Below, piece by piece: positions 10,749 through 21,670 of a stretch of DNA of 64,000 nucleotides. Origin of the DNA: Blattamonas nauphoetae (taxonomy: Eukaryota; Preaxostyla; Oxymonadida); assembly GCA_033064195.1 (NCBI GenBank), contig JARBJD010000182.1, positions 62,001 through 126,000 on the forward strand, in the 5' to 3' direction. Positions within the stretch are counted from its first letter, which is position 1, and the number at the start of each line of letters is the position of its first letter. Made by a program: the position numbers and the translations under genes. Below the pieces are notes generated by a model. That model was given only the letters and a program-made list of their open reading frames with translations. It was not told the DNA's origin and made no database searches.

Positions 10749-11850
10749 TTATGTTTGTCTTCTTCTGCCTTTCTTTTTGGTTCCTGTGGTGGGTGGTGGG
10801 ACTAATATTTCTTCATCTCTTCTTTCAATGCCATTATCGTGATCACTCTTCAGTGATCTCCGATTAATGGCCATCTCATTCCGAGATGAAGAAATATTGA
10901 GTGCGTTGGGAGATTGGATTTGTTTCACATAGTGTTTCCTCATGACTCCAGATGTTGTGCTGAGCCGCGCTGCCCTTGCTACGTCGTCTTCGCCCCATCC
11001 TCTGTCAATCCGTTTCGAAATTCCTGCATGTTTGAGCGTATACGGCTTATACTGGTCTGTATCAATACCAGCTCTCCTCATGATCACGCCGGCCATCCTT
11101 GCTAAGTCTCCCCGCTTCTCTCTTCTCCGTCTGATGAGCAGAGAAGCTGGCAATTGGGAGCGGTGGACTGCCTCCTGTCCAACTCGCCAAGCCAACTAGA
11201 GAGACGATTCCCTTCACTGAGACCATCCTGTCTGAGAGTTACCTTTTCCGGTTCGTCCCCTGTTTTCAACTTGGTTAGAAATGAGACGGTTGTTTCGTCA
11301 GAGATGGTGATCGATTCCCGTCTGATCCTCGCTGCCTCTGTAAATCTGATCGCATGATGCAGAACCAGAATGATAGTCATAGCAGTCTGAACCTCCTCGT
11401 CAGAGATGTCCTTCCTGTTCAACCACATTCTATCCAATTCGACCTCCATCTTCGCAGCATCCCATGTATCCGAATATCTTGCTTGCTGGGGTAGACTTTC
11501 TTCATCCCCTTCATTGCAGCGGAGACGATCATGGACGCTCCAACCTGCCCCCTTTCCAAGTAGCTGTGATAATGTTGACAGCGCGCTGCGATCTACATGT
11601 GGTGGTCTTTTCTTCTTATTCTTTGTCGATGCAATTTGCTCTGACAGATAATTCACAACGGTGACTTCATTAGTGTCTCTCCAGTCTCGACCGGTCTTGT
11701 CAGAATCAATAATCCATTTCCTGATCGCTCCCGCGTATTGACGTTCCGTCGCATCGCTGATTCCAGCAAGAATCCAGATCATTGTATCTTTGCTGATTCC
11801 AATTTCCTCGGCTAGGCCCTCCCAGATCTCCCCAGCAAGAATGCTCGAAG
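10749..11850 (-). CDS. Tyrosine recombinase region of the DIRS element
   Basis: The region has the recombinase fold in order: an N-terminal SAM-like helical part (ISDATERQYAGAIRKW), the first catalytic Arg block (LVLHHAIRFTEAARIRR), and a C-terminal block with LKHAGISKRIDRGW and the nucleophile region VMRKHYVK. This enzyme replaces the DDE integrase of LTR elements and inserts a circular DNA copy. It lies at the downstream end of the element next to the internal complementary region. It is described only as part of the element. Confidence 0.8.
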
Positions 11851-13932
11851 GAGACCTGGGGGTCGGCTGCCCTTCGAAGCGATCATCCCTGGTCCCATCT
11901 GGGTGATTTGATCCGTCCTGCCCAGACAGATTGATGTTGTTGACATCTGGAGTAATTGATCCAGTCCCGGGACTGTCGACCAGTCTGGAATGATGAGGAC
12001 TGTCATCGGACGGGCGTGATAAAGTTTGTTGATCACGCGCTGAATGAGTGGTATTGGTGGGAAGGCGTAAACACAATCTTCCGTTGTCCAATCCTGTAAG
12101 AGGGCATTTGTGCCCTGGGACTCTTCCTCCCTCATCAGACTCCAGTAGCGAGTCACCTTCCTGTTGCTTACAGATGCAAACGCGTCTATGGTTGGTCTGA
12201 TGTGTAAACTGTTGATTAGTTGGGTGAAGACCTCCGTTTTGAGAGTGAAGTCTGATGAATCTCTCATTCTTGAGAGACGATCCGCAACTGAATTGTTTTC
12301 GCCGGCAATGTGCTCGGCCCAGAGGCGGCATTGAAAACGGTGTGCCTCGTTGAAGAGGGCTCTGAAGATTGTTAGTAGCGAGAGACATGTGCTCTTGCGA
12401 TTGATATTTGACACTACTGTAGTGTTGTCTGATATCACCAGGATATCGTCGCCTGGGATTATCTGATTTGCCGCAATCCCTTCCGTCAGACCCATCAGTA
12501 CGGCTTGGGCTTCGCGATGGTTGCTTGTGTAGTCTTTCCCGTCGACGAAGTGATCTTGCCAGTGTCTGACAACCTTTCCTCTCTTCCACACAACGCCGAC
12601 GCCCCACTCGCTGGCGTCGGTCGTCATGGAGACGGTGTGACAGAATGGTCTGATTGATCTTGACATTTGCTTCATGAGGTGTGAATCCCACCATGCGAGC
12701 TCTTCGAACACAACTTCTGACATCAGGTCCATCTCTCCGTAACCACCCCTCGTGACTAGTGTCTCTTTCCATGCGACCATCTCGCGAGTATTGAAATGCG
12801 CGCGGTCGCAAAATGCGAGCGCTTGAAGTTTGCCCACAAGAGATGCCATCGTGTGAGCCCTCGTCCTGACTCCTTTCTTGTGTTGTTGAATTCTCTCCCT
12901 GACCGTCTGTGCAATCTTCCTTCGTTTCGCTTCTTCCACGGCGACTGTCATTTCTATCGCATTCCACTCGAAGCCTAGATATTGTCCCACTTGTGTTGGC
13001 TCCATCCTTGACTTCGCCGCGTTGATCGTGAAACCCAACCGACGAAGTTCCGCTGCTACTGCTCTTGCATTCCTTGCTGCAGAATCTCTTGAGCTGCCGA
13101 AGATTATGAAATCGTCGAGGTAAGCCACAATTGGGAAGAGTGGGCGGAACTTCGCGATGATTGGGCGCATTATTTTCGTAAACGTCCTCGGTGCCGATGT
13201 TAAACCGAAGCAGAGAGTTGTTTGAACGTAATCTATCCCGTCGACCCTGAAGCCGAAGTACGGGATACTCTCCTTGTGAAGAGAAACGTGTAAATATGCG
13301 TGCGTGAGATCTAGAGTGCAAAACCATATTCCCCTGGTCATCGTCCTTGCCACCGTTGTGGCTCCCTCCATCTTGAAATGATGTTTGACGACGTGATCGT
13401 TTATCCCTCTGCAATCGAGGATCCTCCTCCAATCCCCGTCCCTCTTGGGGATCACGAATGTTGCACTGTATGCTTTTACCTCTCCATCTTCTGCCTTGCG
13501 AATGACCAGTTGACTTAACTCCTCTGTGAGCAGGAGCTGAAGAGCCTGGGTCTCCCTGACTCCCTGGTGAATTTCTACGGGGTACCCCGCGCTTGTCGGT
13601 GGGCCACTCTCGGACCATTCGACTTCCACGCCTTCTTTGATCAATTTTTCCAGATTGTACTCCTCCACGCCTCTGCAAAGAACTTTGTTCTCCCACCCAT
13701 GAGATGGGGTGAATCTTCCTTTCCTTCCTGATCTATTGCTTCTTCGACCACTTCCGTTGGCCTGGGGATGGTTGTCTCCGTGATGACATTCTCGAACCGT
13801 CGGGGCGTGGTTCGTTTCGTTGTTGGAATGCATTCTGAGATTGTTGTTGTCCTCTGGATTGATTGTACCGCCCCTGTGCGGGGCCCTCGCGAAAAAAGCG
13901 TTGTCGTCGTTGCCAGTCCTCTTTCCTCTCAT
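11812..13932 (-). CDS. Reverse transcriptase/RNase H region of the DIRS element
   Basis: The frame contains a reverse-transcriptase core: FVIPKRDGDWRRILDCR, then FCTLDLTHAYLHV, then the LCFGLTSAPRTFTKIMR block, then the catalytic YLDDFIIFG. RNase H follows (SMTTDASEWGVGVVWKRG). It overlaps the gag-like frame upstream and the recombinase frame downstream, the usual DIRS arrangement. The order of blocks matches DIRS/Ngaro-type elements rather than LINE reverse transcriptases. Confidence 0.9.
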   Translation of the reverse strand: MRGKRTGNDDNAFFARAPHRGGTINPEDNNNLRMHSNNETNHAPTVRECHHGDNHPQANGSGRRSNRSGRKGRFTPSHGWENKVLCRGVEEYNLEKLIKEGVEVEWSESGPPTSAGYPVEIHQGVRETQALQLLLTEELSQLVIRKAEDGEVKAYSATFVIPKRDGDWRRILDCRGINDHVVKHHFKMEGATTVARTMTRGIWFCTLDLTHAYLHVSLHKESIPYFGFRVDGIDYVQTTLCFGLTSAPRTFTKIMRPIIAKFRPLFPIVAYLDDFIIFGSSRDSAARNARAVAAELRRLGFTINAAKSRMEPTQVGQYLGFEWNAIEMTVAVEEAKRRKIAQTVRERIQQHKKGVRTRAHTMASLVGKLQALAFCDRAHFNTREMVAWKETLVTRGGYGEMDLMSEVVFEELAWWDSHLMKQMSRSIRPFCHTVSMTTDASEWGVGVVWKRGKVVRHWQDHFVDGKDYTSNHREAQAVLMGLTEGIAANQIIPGDDILVISDNTTVVSNINRKSTCLSLLTIFRALFNEAHRFQCRLWAEHIAGENNSVADRLSRMRDSSDFTLKTEVFTQLINSLHIRPTIDAFASVSNRKVTRYWSLMREEESQGTNALLQDWTTEDCVYAFPPIPLIQRVINKLYHARPMTVLIIPDWSTVPGLDQLLQMSTTSICLGRTDQITQMGPGMIASKGSRPPGLLRAFLLGRSGRA

Positions 13933-14911
13933 CCAACCTCTTCCGAGTTTTCATTTTTAACTGGTCAATGTATTCCTGCTGTAACATCATCGATTCCTGC
14001 CGGGCACTATCTTGCATCGGTGCGACATCTAATTTCATGACGTGAGCCAAGCGAGCATCGTACGTACGCTTCACAATCTCGCCTGCTTTAAGGGTCATCA
14101 ATTCGACGATGCGTGTCTTCTCCATATTGTCCGTGTGTTGTAATAAGGATCCAGTACCTAATTTTACGAGGTGGAAAGCCTCCCTTTCGATGCCCTTCAG
14201 CGTATTGTTAAGCGGGTTTGGTCTCCGGCTCATGTTTTCCTTGACTGCGTCGGGATACATCGAGTATGACTCCCCGATGGCCGCCATCCGTTCTTTTATT
14301 TCATCTTCGTCCTCTGGGTTCCATGTAAAGGTTGGTAGTCTTCTGACCATCTCATTCAGTCCCTGAATTGCATATTCTTCATAATCCTCTGTGTCAGAAC
14401 CATCTCTATCTCTGCGCTCCTCAAGGTCCCTTGCGTGTTCTTCCGTTGTTCCCCCCTCAGATGCCGGAGGATCAGCCCACCTGATTCGTTGGTGGTGCCG
14501 CAAGTTTTGGTACGGCGCGGGGGTGATTCGTCGGCCGGACTCCGGCCCCGGTGACACCGATCGAGAAAACGACGGAATATAAGGCGCTGCTGTTTGTTGC
14601 CCCTGGGCTGTGAGCCAAGTGCTCTCATGCGGAGCGAGTCGGAGCCATTCTTGAGAGTCTGCCCCAACAATCTTGTCAACAGCGGCGGACATTAACCGGG
14701 CAATATGAAAAAATGGTCCCAAGGCCAATTCTGCCCCTGGAGGCACAATAAACGTACCATAGCGCTGAAGCGTCTCCTGATCCCCGTCGTGGAGTGCTGA
14801 AAGCGCATTGGTGAATTCCTGTCGAAGGTTGAACAGATCGTTTATGTGCGGTCTTATCGTCTCCAAAGAGGCCTGTACCGCATCTATCTTACCCTGATTC
14901 GCGTCTGACAT
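13733..14911 (-). CDS. Gag-like protein of the DIRS element
   Basis: An open frame of 392 residues, first in the minus-strand order of the DIRS element. It has no enzyme motif. An N-terminal helical part is followed by a Pro/Arg-rich middle (SRSVSPGPESGRRITP), an acidic segment and a basic Gln/Arg-rich tail suited to nucleic-acid binding. Its position before the reverse transcriptase, and the related relic at about 25.05-25.65 kb that keeps the REWLHLAP and RSVSP blocks, support the gag assignment. Confidence 0.7.
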   Translation of the reverse strand: MSDANQGKIDAVQASLETIRPHINDLFNLRQEFTNALSALHDGDQETLQRYGTFIVPPGAELALGPFFHIARLMSAAVDKIVGADSQEWLRLAPHESTWLTAQGQQTAAPYIPSFSRSVSPGPESGRRITPAPYQNLRHHQRIRWADPPASEGGTTEEHARDLEERRDRDGSDTEDYEEYAIQGLNEMVRRLPTFTWNPEDEDEIKERMAAIGESYSMYPDAVKENMSRRPNPLNNTLKGIEREAFHLVKLGTGSLLQHTDNMEKTRIVELMTLKAGEIVKRTYDARLAHVMKLDVAPMQDSARQESMMLQQEYIDQLKMKTRKRLDERKEDWQRRQRFFREGPAQGRYNQSRGQQQSQNAFQQRNEPRPDGSRMSSRRQPSPGQRKWSKKQ

Positions 14912-15102
14912 TCAAGCTTGATATGTTGCTAACAATTTTTAGGAGTAACAAGGGGTTGATCGATTCTATCAATTAAACAACAGTTTTCATTCATAATTGC
15001 GTCATTATTGCTTGATATTACAACAATTCACGGATATTATACTCAATATTTCTTCATCTCGGAATGAGATGGCCATTAATCGGAGATCACTGAAGAGTGA
15101 TC

Positions 15103-15122
15103 TACAGCGGAAAATGTAAATG
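15103..15122 (+). repeat. Single terminus of the TA-CAGCGG element family
   Basis: The 18 bases tacagcggaaaatgtaaa directly right of the DIRS end are identical to the left end of the element at 32,669 and nearly match its right end at 35,801. No partner was found on the other side of the DIRS element. This may be one surviving end of an element that the DIRS copy entered or abuts. Confidence 0.5.
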
Positions 15123-15457
15123 TCATTCAATTCCTCGTGTTCCCTCTGCTCTTACTCTCCATCTGGGAGCAGCCACGTGCAGCATCGTGTGCCGGAGAGT
15201 TGTTCCTTCAAATTGACTGCAGGAAAGGAGGAATCCGAGAGTCAAAGAGACTTTGGATTTCGTCTGCTCCTTTTTTTCTCACCGAAGGAGTCTCATACAA
15301 TCTCGTTCAAGTCCACTTTGTATTCTGATTCTGTGAGTGTACGTTGTATGTTGTGTGGATTGTCAACAAACACAATCGATCCAGTGATGTTTGTTCCACG
15401 ACATGATCGAACATGGAGAGAAGAGCAAGTTATCAGAGAAGTCAAAGTGGTATTATA

Positions 15458-18400
15458 GTGCCCTCAAAAACCCGCTTTTATCCATAAACCCGCGCAAAAT
15501 CCAAAATGTTGATCATCATCATGAATTAATTCCTTCCATCTCATATTTTCACTTTTTAGACCTAGTTTCTTAAAATTGAATAAAAGAGAGGTTGATCAAG
15601 ATCAAAAAGTGGGTCAGATTCGTGTGAAACACTTTACCGGATCTATATATCGTCGTTTGGATGACTGGTTCTGATTGTGAGACCGAACGAAGTGAAACAA
15701 AGCCCTGAATAGCCATCTCCAACACTGGCCATCTTGTCAAAACAGGATTCACAATCTTCGGAAAGTCTTGATCACGCTTCTGCAACGTCCACTCAAACCT
15801 CGAAAAAGGAGCAGCAATTTCAGCATCAGTGTTGAGCACATCTTCCCTCTCGATCTCGTCATCGACATTCAAGAGCTACAAGCTGAGCGAGTCGAGTGAA
15901 CTTAGAGGTGCGATCCATTTCTTCATCGAAACAGACAAAGCTGACTTCCTCCTCTCAAATCTCCTATTCACATCCAACGAAGCCACCAAAGCGGAAGATG
16001 TCTTCATCTCCACTCCCGACCTGTCGCTGGACAAGCTCGTTTTGACATCAGCCAAAATAAGTATCGAGTGGGAGGACAACATTGCTGACAATAGTCGCTT
16101 CCGATGCGAGTCAAGAGAAGGACACTTCACTCCCACAGAGCTCAGCAGTCATCCAAATCGACACAGAATATTCGCTGACATGTTCCGGATGGGTCAACTT
16201 CACAAGAAAGGATTTCACCTTCACTCTGAACGTGGCCTCACATTCAAGTCGCACACAAGTGGAACTCGAATCAGAGCGAATGATCTATCACTCACCACGG
16301 ATGTCTTCGCTATCAACTCAGCCTAAATCGCCATCGGATCGGTAACGCTGTCTGGCATCGAATTCACAGGCACTCCCACAACCGCCTTCATTTCTCTCCC
16401 CTCAATGTATCCATCGTTGAGATTGAGTGTGGGATCAATCTCGTTAGATTCGTCGAATCCACTGCCACTTTCATCTCCTCCACTTACTCCTCAGCCAGCC
16501 TTGTCGACACTTCACTCGCCTCGCTCGTCCTCGCCGACACGACAGATGATGTCTCGTCGCTGACTAGCTTCTTTTCCGAGGCTCTCTTCTCGGTGAAAGC
16601 CAACACACTCTCTGAAGTTTTGTCGGATGTGAGTGGAATGACGTGTCCACTCGCCTCTGTTACTGGAGGTTCTCTCGCCCTGTCGAAAGTGAAAATCGAT
16701 GGAATAGCTCATCATTCGCCAAAAGTGTGATTGTACAGACAGGCGGAAAAGTTCAGTTGGCAGACTCTCACTTCGCCAACATCTCCACACACAGAGCTGG
16801 AATCAACACGAAAACTGAGCTCGTTGATCCCCATCCGAGACCCGCTCATGAGCATGTCGATTGAGAGCATCCAAGTCGTCAGTCTCATCCTTCAAAGAAG
16901 CGAGGGCCTACTGCACCATCGGAGTCCAATCGATGACGATTTTGGACGTCCGCCCTCTCCCAGGCGACAGCCATTCGCTGTCAGGCACCCAGTCTATTTC
17001 ATCACGTTCGACAGACTCCACGACCCCTCGTTCAAGCTGCAGCCTCTCCCTCTCTCCGTCCAAATCCTCATCGAGAAGAGCCTGGCCATCAACGTCGATG
17101 TTCTGATGGACTCTCCTCAAATCCAAGTCAATATTCTTTTCGTGTTTGATGTTGTTCACACTGCTCTCGCTGTTGTCGACCCGCTTCTCCAGGCAATCAC
17201 AAAGCTGACGTCCATGCTCACCAACTACACCGAGTTCGTAACCAACCCAACCACTCATGAGAACGCTACTGCCACCGGAATGCCCAAACCCTGCGTCATT
17301 CAGTTAGACGAGGACGAGATCTTCGAAGGCGAAAGTGTCCGTGTCGAAAGACAGACTGTCGAAATTGTCCCACCGCCAAGTTCGATTGACACAGAAACAA
17401 TCGCCGACGTCGCGAAGCAGATCGTCTCACAGTTCAACGCCCCAGCTCGCATCTCTCTCGCTGTCAAAGACATCACAGTTCATGTGTTTGAGAACGCACA
17501 TATCAACAGGTCGTATGCTCTGTCGATCTCAACATCTCTCGGAGCTGATATTGTCCTCCAACCGCCGATGGTTGTGAATCACGAGAAAGAGAAGACAGCA
17601 GAGCATCTCGCCTTCCTCGCTGGATTCAGCCAGCTCTTCCCTCAGTTCGACCTCCTCTACAAGACCGGCCATGGAATCAAAGGTGTCCAAATCACTCGAT
17701 TCCGAGAAGTGAAGGAGGACGTTGCCGGAGCTCTAATCGTCTCGACCGCATCGTCCTCGTTTGTTCGGAATTCGAACACAGCGTATCTTCTGATTGCAGC
17801 CGGAAAACTGGTTGTCTCCCAAAGCACATTCACAAGTTCAGCATCCCTTCCCTATCCTCTCGTCTTTGCAAAAACATCAGGCGCTCTCGAAATTGATGAC
17901 TTCAACGTGCCAAACTTGAATGATGCGTTGATCAGAGGACAGACGAGCACAACTATGAATGTGGCCAACTCGAAGTTCGAATCCATCACTCGCGCGACAA
18001 CAGAAGGAGAGATAGAGAACGGGACTATGATCTCGGCAGTTCTGAAAGATGTCTCGTCATTCGAACTTGACACCCTCACATTCGACACATGAGGCGCAGC
18101 TGTCGTCCTTACCATGGAAGGGTCTCATCACTCGCTGGATTACTTCATCAACAACGTGACATTCACAGTAACCACTCCGTCTCAAAATGGACAGATCTAC
18201 AGCAGGCTCTCGCGGACGAGACCCACGAGATCTTCGTGACGTACTCTTCGAAGTGGAATCTTGTCACCTCTCCACGCTCTTATCTCGTCCCACCCGAAAG
18301 ACTGGAGATGTTTGTGTCGTCGATTGGGCGAGCGAGCGACACTGGGGACAGAACACATTCATTCTCATCAATCTCCACGACATGTTGTCTCTGAGCAATA

Positions 18401-20190
18401 ACTCTCACCCAAATTCCCCCTTCTTGTTCTCGCTAGGATTTAGCTTCTCGTAATGGATTGCTGTTGACGATCCTCGCTTCTGTTCTATCTGACAAAACAC
18501 GTGAGCCCAGTTGGAGTTGATGAGAGCGGGTTTGACGTTGCGAATCGTGGATATCAGTCAGTATGGCGTCAATCACTGCTGATGACTCTTGATCGCCTCT
18601 CAACAGCACAGTCATCCACAGATGTGGACGAACACCATCGATACAACTTGACATTGGAGAAGATACTCACTTCGAACTCCGGACAGACAACGTGAATCTG
18701 GATTTGTCATCGCTGATCGTCACTTTTCCACCCCAACTGTCATCACCGTGTGTGTTCCTCTCTCGATGACGAACATGAATGTCTCCTCTGCGTTTCTTTT
18801 GGGATTTGCTCTGATCAAGTCGTGGAGTGATGTTGTTATGGATGGATGCCGTTTCTAATCAATCTCTCGATCGACTGGACTGTTCGGTGTGGTTAAAGCG
18901 AACATCTCCCTCTCCACTGTCTTCAGGATCCTACACACGACGTTCGAGCAAGTCAAAACGACTCGACGACAAGCAAGATTATGTTGAAAGGTCTGAATAC
19001 AATGGCCAACAACGTTTCATCGTAGGATGAAGACGAACTGTTCTCTCTTATCGAAATCCTGCTCCCTCCTGTCGTGTCTTCCAACATGTTTGTTGGAGGA
19101 CGAGAAGTCGATGATCGAGCGTCTGCAGAGACGAATCCACTCCGTGTCAAACCATCTCGATCGGATTCTCATTGATCGCACAAAGTGGATTCGGAGGATG
19201 TGTTTGGGTGGGGGTGAATCGTTGCTGATCTCCACTAATATGAAAAGAACTCGACTCCTGGTTGAGAACGACTTGGAGACAGATGCAAGTTTCATTCACT
19301 TTCTTCAGCACTACTACCACCATCTTTCATCCACTACTGTATCCACTCTTCCCATGGGTGTGTTCTGTCTGAGGACTCTCTCTTCTCAGAATCAAGCCTG
19401 ACAAGCACGAAGCAAGGAGAGAAACACGAGGAGGGAAGTGTGAGAACGTGGGAGTTTACAAGCGAGGGGAGAGAGAGAAAACACGTGGCACAGGTCAGAA
19501 GCAAGGAAATGGAGTTCGCTTAACGTGAAGACGTGAACGTCACAGTGTGTCGCAACGTCTGTTCCTCCTCTCACTCGTTCTCTCAATTTTTCAAGTACTC
19601 TTTCTTCTTCTCCGTCCCCCCTTTCTCATCTCCTTCTTTTCATTCCTCTCTCTTCTATCTCAGAACACTTTCACTTCGGCTGCCGAACTTGGAGGAGCAT
19701 AGCCGCAGTTTGGACACCTCGCTGCCAGCGCTGGCATCGTCACTCTGCTCACACACCCTTCAAAGTCTGACAAAGACCAATATCGACAGAATCATTTATC
19801 CAATTCATACCATTGACCTCTTCATCTCTGGAAACATCGACAAAACTAATGTGGTGGAGCAGAAGCGGAGGGGAACATCGATCTTGTGTGGAACATGGAG
19901 GCGCCAGAGATCCTTCAGAAACACCAATATCTGAAAACCACACATTGAATCTTTCTTTTCATCATTGTTTCATCATTTCAAACACAATTACCATCAATAT
20001 TACACACTTTTGAAGAATTCAATTGAGATCAAACCAGAAATAAAAAGTTCGTTTGAATTCACTTGGTAACGAAGTGTTTATGATTAAAAAGGAGTGAAAT
20101 TCGAGATCATCGGAATTAATTCATCATGATTTTTGATTAAATGGATTTTGCACGGGTTTATGTATTTTGCGCGGGTTTCTGAGGGCACTA
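15458..20190. mobile_element. 4.7-kb unit with terminal inverted repeats and TTA flanks
   Basis: The left end (from 15458, tagtgccctcaaaaacccgc) and the reverse complement of the right end (ending 20190) match over about 75 bp with some mismatches. Both contain two cccgcgcaaaat-like direct repeats and a gaattaattcc block. Both sides are flanked by TTA (15455-15457 and 20191-20193), which would fit the 3-bp TWA duplication of PIF/Harbinger elements, though a 3-bp match can arise by chance. No transposase is visible inside. The interior is mostly a decayed surface-protein-like gene, so this may be a non-autonomous unit that captured host sequence. Confidence 0.6.
15780..19300 (+). pseudogene. 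Decayed large Ser/Thr-rich repetitive surface-type protein gene
   Basis: Long plus-strand frames at 15829-16326 and 16731-18092, with a shorter one between them, share one style. They show repeating short hydrophobic and Ser/Thr strands ending in small loops (for example GGSLALSKVKIDGIAHHS, SNTAYLLIAAGKLVVSQS and MISAVLKDVSSFELDTLTF). Such rungs are typical of right-handed beta-helix repeat proteins at protist cell surfaces. The coding sense moves between frames and stops several times, and decays further from 18.1 to 19.3 kb. Whether the first frame is lost by decay or by introns cannot always be told, but the number of changes suggests a pseudogene. No signal peptide or intact C-terminal membrane anchor was seen. 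The family name is an inference from pattern. Confidence 0.55.
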
Positions 20191-20193
20191 TTA

Positions 20194-21661
20194 CCGATCT
20201 TGAAGTCCGTTCTGTGCAGGGAGAGGAGAGTGGATGAATGAGGGACTGCCTGAACACTGGAAGTGTGCAGTCTCGATACAAATAACGAGTCAGAGCTGAT
20301 TGAGAAGAGAGAGCGGACAGACGAACTAAGCGATGAGATGGTAGGAGAGGGAATGAAGATAGAGACGGTGCATTCATCCAACTCGGTGTTGGAGTGGGAG
20401 GACGAGACGAAGTCGCCACTGTCGATCGTCATCACTCTGCCTCCTTCCTTCGGAGCCTCCATGAAGAAAAACGCTTCTCTTTCCAACGAAAACAGAGACG
20501 CCACTGAATGGGCAATCCGGACGATATGAGGCCATTTCCTCCTTCTTGTTTGTCTCGTTGGTGACGGCGTTTGTGGATTGGAGAGTGCAGGAGATAAAAT
20601 GAAATGGAAGACAATGTTTTTGAGCGTATATATCAACCGCTTCTGCACTTTTATTCGAAAAAGGGACATGAAATGAAAAATCGAATTGTCAGGATGAGTG
20701 AAAGAGTTTGATGAAGTGAGAGTGTGAAGTGAAAAGGAATGAGAGAGATAAAAATCTGAGATTTTCTACATTGCCGATTGATTTGGATCAGAACGAGAGA
20801 GAACAGACCGGTTTCGAGTCTAGAAACAAACTCTCCAGGGTCCATATCATCATCGCTGAAGGGGAGAGACAGAAGTTTGTTCGCCATAGTTTTGTCTCTC
20901 AATTTCGCATCAGTCATTCTTTGATTTTTTCACTTCAACAGACTCTATTGGGTTTCTTTTTCAGAAAATGCAAAGTTAGAGTGGACTGAAGTGATTAGAA
21001 AAAAAGTAAAAGAAATGGTCTGCTCATAAACTCCATCGCCCTCTGCCGAGGACTTTTGTCCATGACTGCTGTGAGGTGGAATCGATGAACACAGTGGATG
21101 ATAAGGACTTATTTTCTCATAAACTCATTTCATTTACAAATTTATATTGGCTGAAAAACCCCCAGTTATGATGTGTAGCGGACGGACAGAGCACCTGATC
21201 GTGAGGACAGAGGACAGAGGTCTTGTCCGATTCAGAAACTCAGCTTTTCACGCGTTCATTTCGTCTGAATTCATCTTCTCTCTACTCATTTCACACTCCT
21301 TGTCTCTATTCTGTTCGGTAAAATACCGGAGAATGCTTCAAAATGACTGAAAAATGAAGCTCCACCACACTATTTGTTCTTGCCATTATTTCACTATATA
21401 GAGGAAGTTGATGTTTCTAAATTAGTTCATCCCCATCAAGTATTGTTAAAACAGGCGTTAAAGTGCGTGAAAACCGGTTTGGTGGCGAATTACGAGCTTC
21501 CGGAATTCTGTCCAACAAACTCCTAATTAGGAGTTTCGAGGACGATCGGCCCAAGAGAGGACAGAGTAGGACACAATCGGACAAGCACCTTATATTTCAA
21601 CTGTAGATTTCTCTCAATTAGTTCATCCAACTTCACTACTTATCTCAAAAGAGGACAAATC
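20194..21661. other. No recognisable gene
   Basis: A short frame at 20263-20529 reads as an acidic Ser-rich sequence (MVGEGMKIETVHSSNSVLEW). With the stretch 15,120-15,457 left of the TIR unit it might be one gene split by that unit, but this is speculative. The rest is AT-rich with no family resemblance. A small perfect palindrome, actcctaattaggagt, lies at about 21,520. Confidence 0.3.
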
Positions 21662-21670
21662 GGACATGTC

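Larger units (their letters stand above)
10575..15102 (-). mobile_element. DIRS-type tyrosine-recombinase retroelement, nearly whole
   Basis: A DIRS-order retroelement about 4.53 kb long, coded on the minus strand. Parts: inverted terminal repeats at 10575-10719 and 14942-15102; an internal complementary region at 10804-10902 whose two halves are the reverse complements of the left and right outer ends; a gag-like frame; a reverse transcriptase with RNase H; and a tyrosine recombinase in overlapping frames, as known for the family. The internal complementary region fixes both termini. The two ends share TGATC, fitting recombinase-mediated insertion through a circle without a target-site duplication. 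The inner parts of the two inverted repeats look identical, so the copy is probably young. I see at most about one apparent break. No methyltransferase domain, which some DIRS elements carry, was found. Confidence 0.93.

Noticed and set aside
15458-20190. Polinton/Maverick or other capsid-bearing element
   Set aside because: No polymerase, integrase, protease or capsid-like frame; 4.7 kb is too short and the flank would be 3 bp, not 6 bp.
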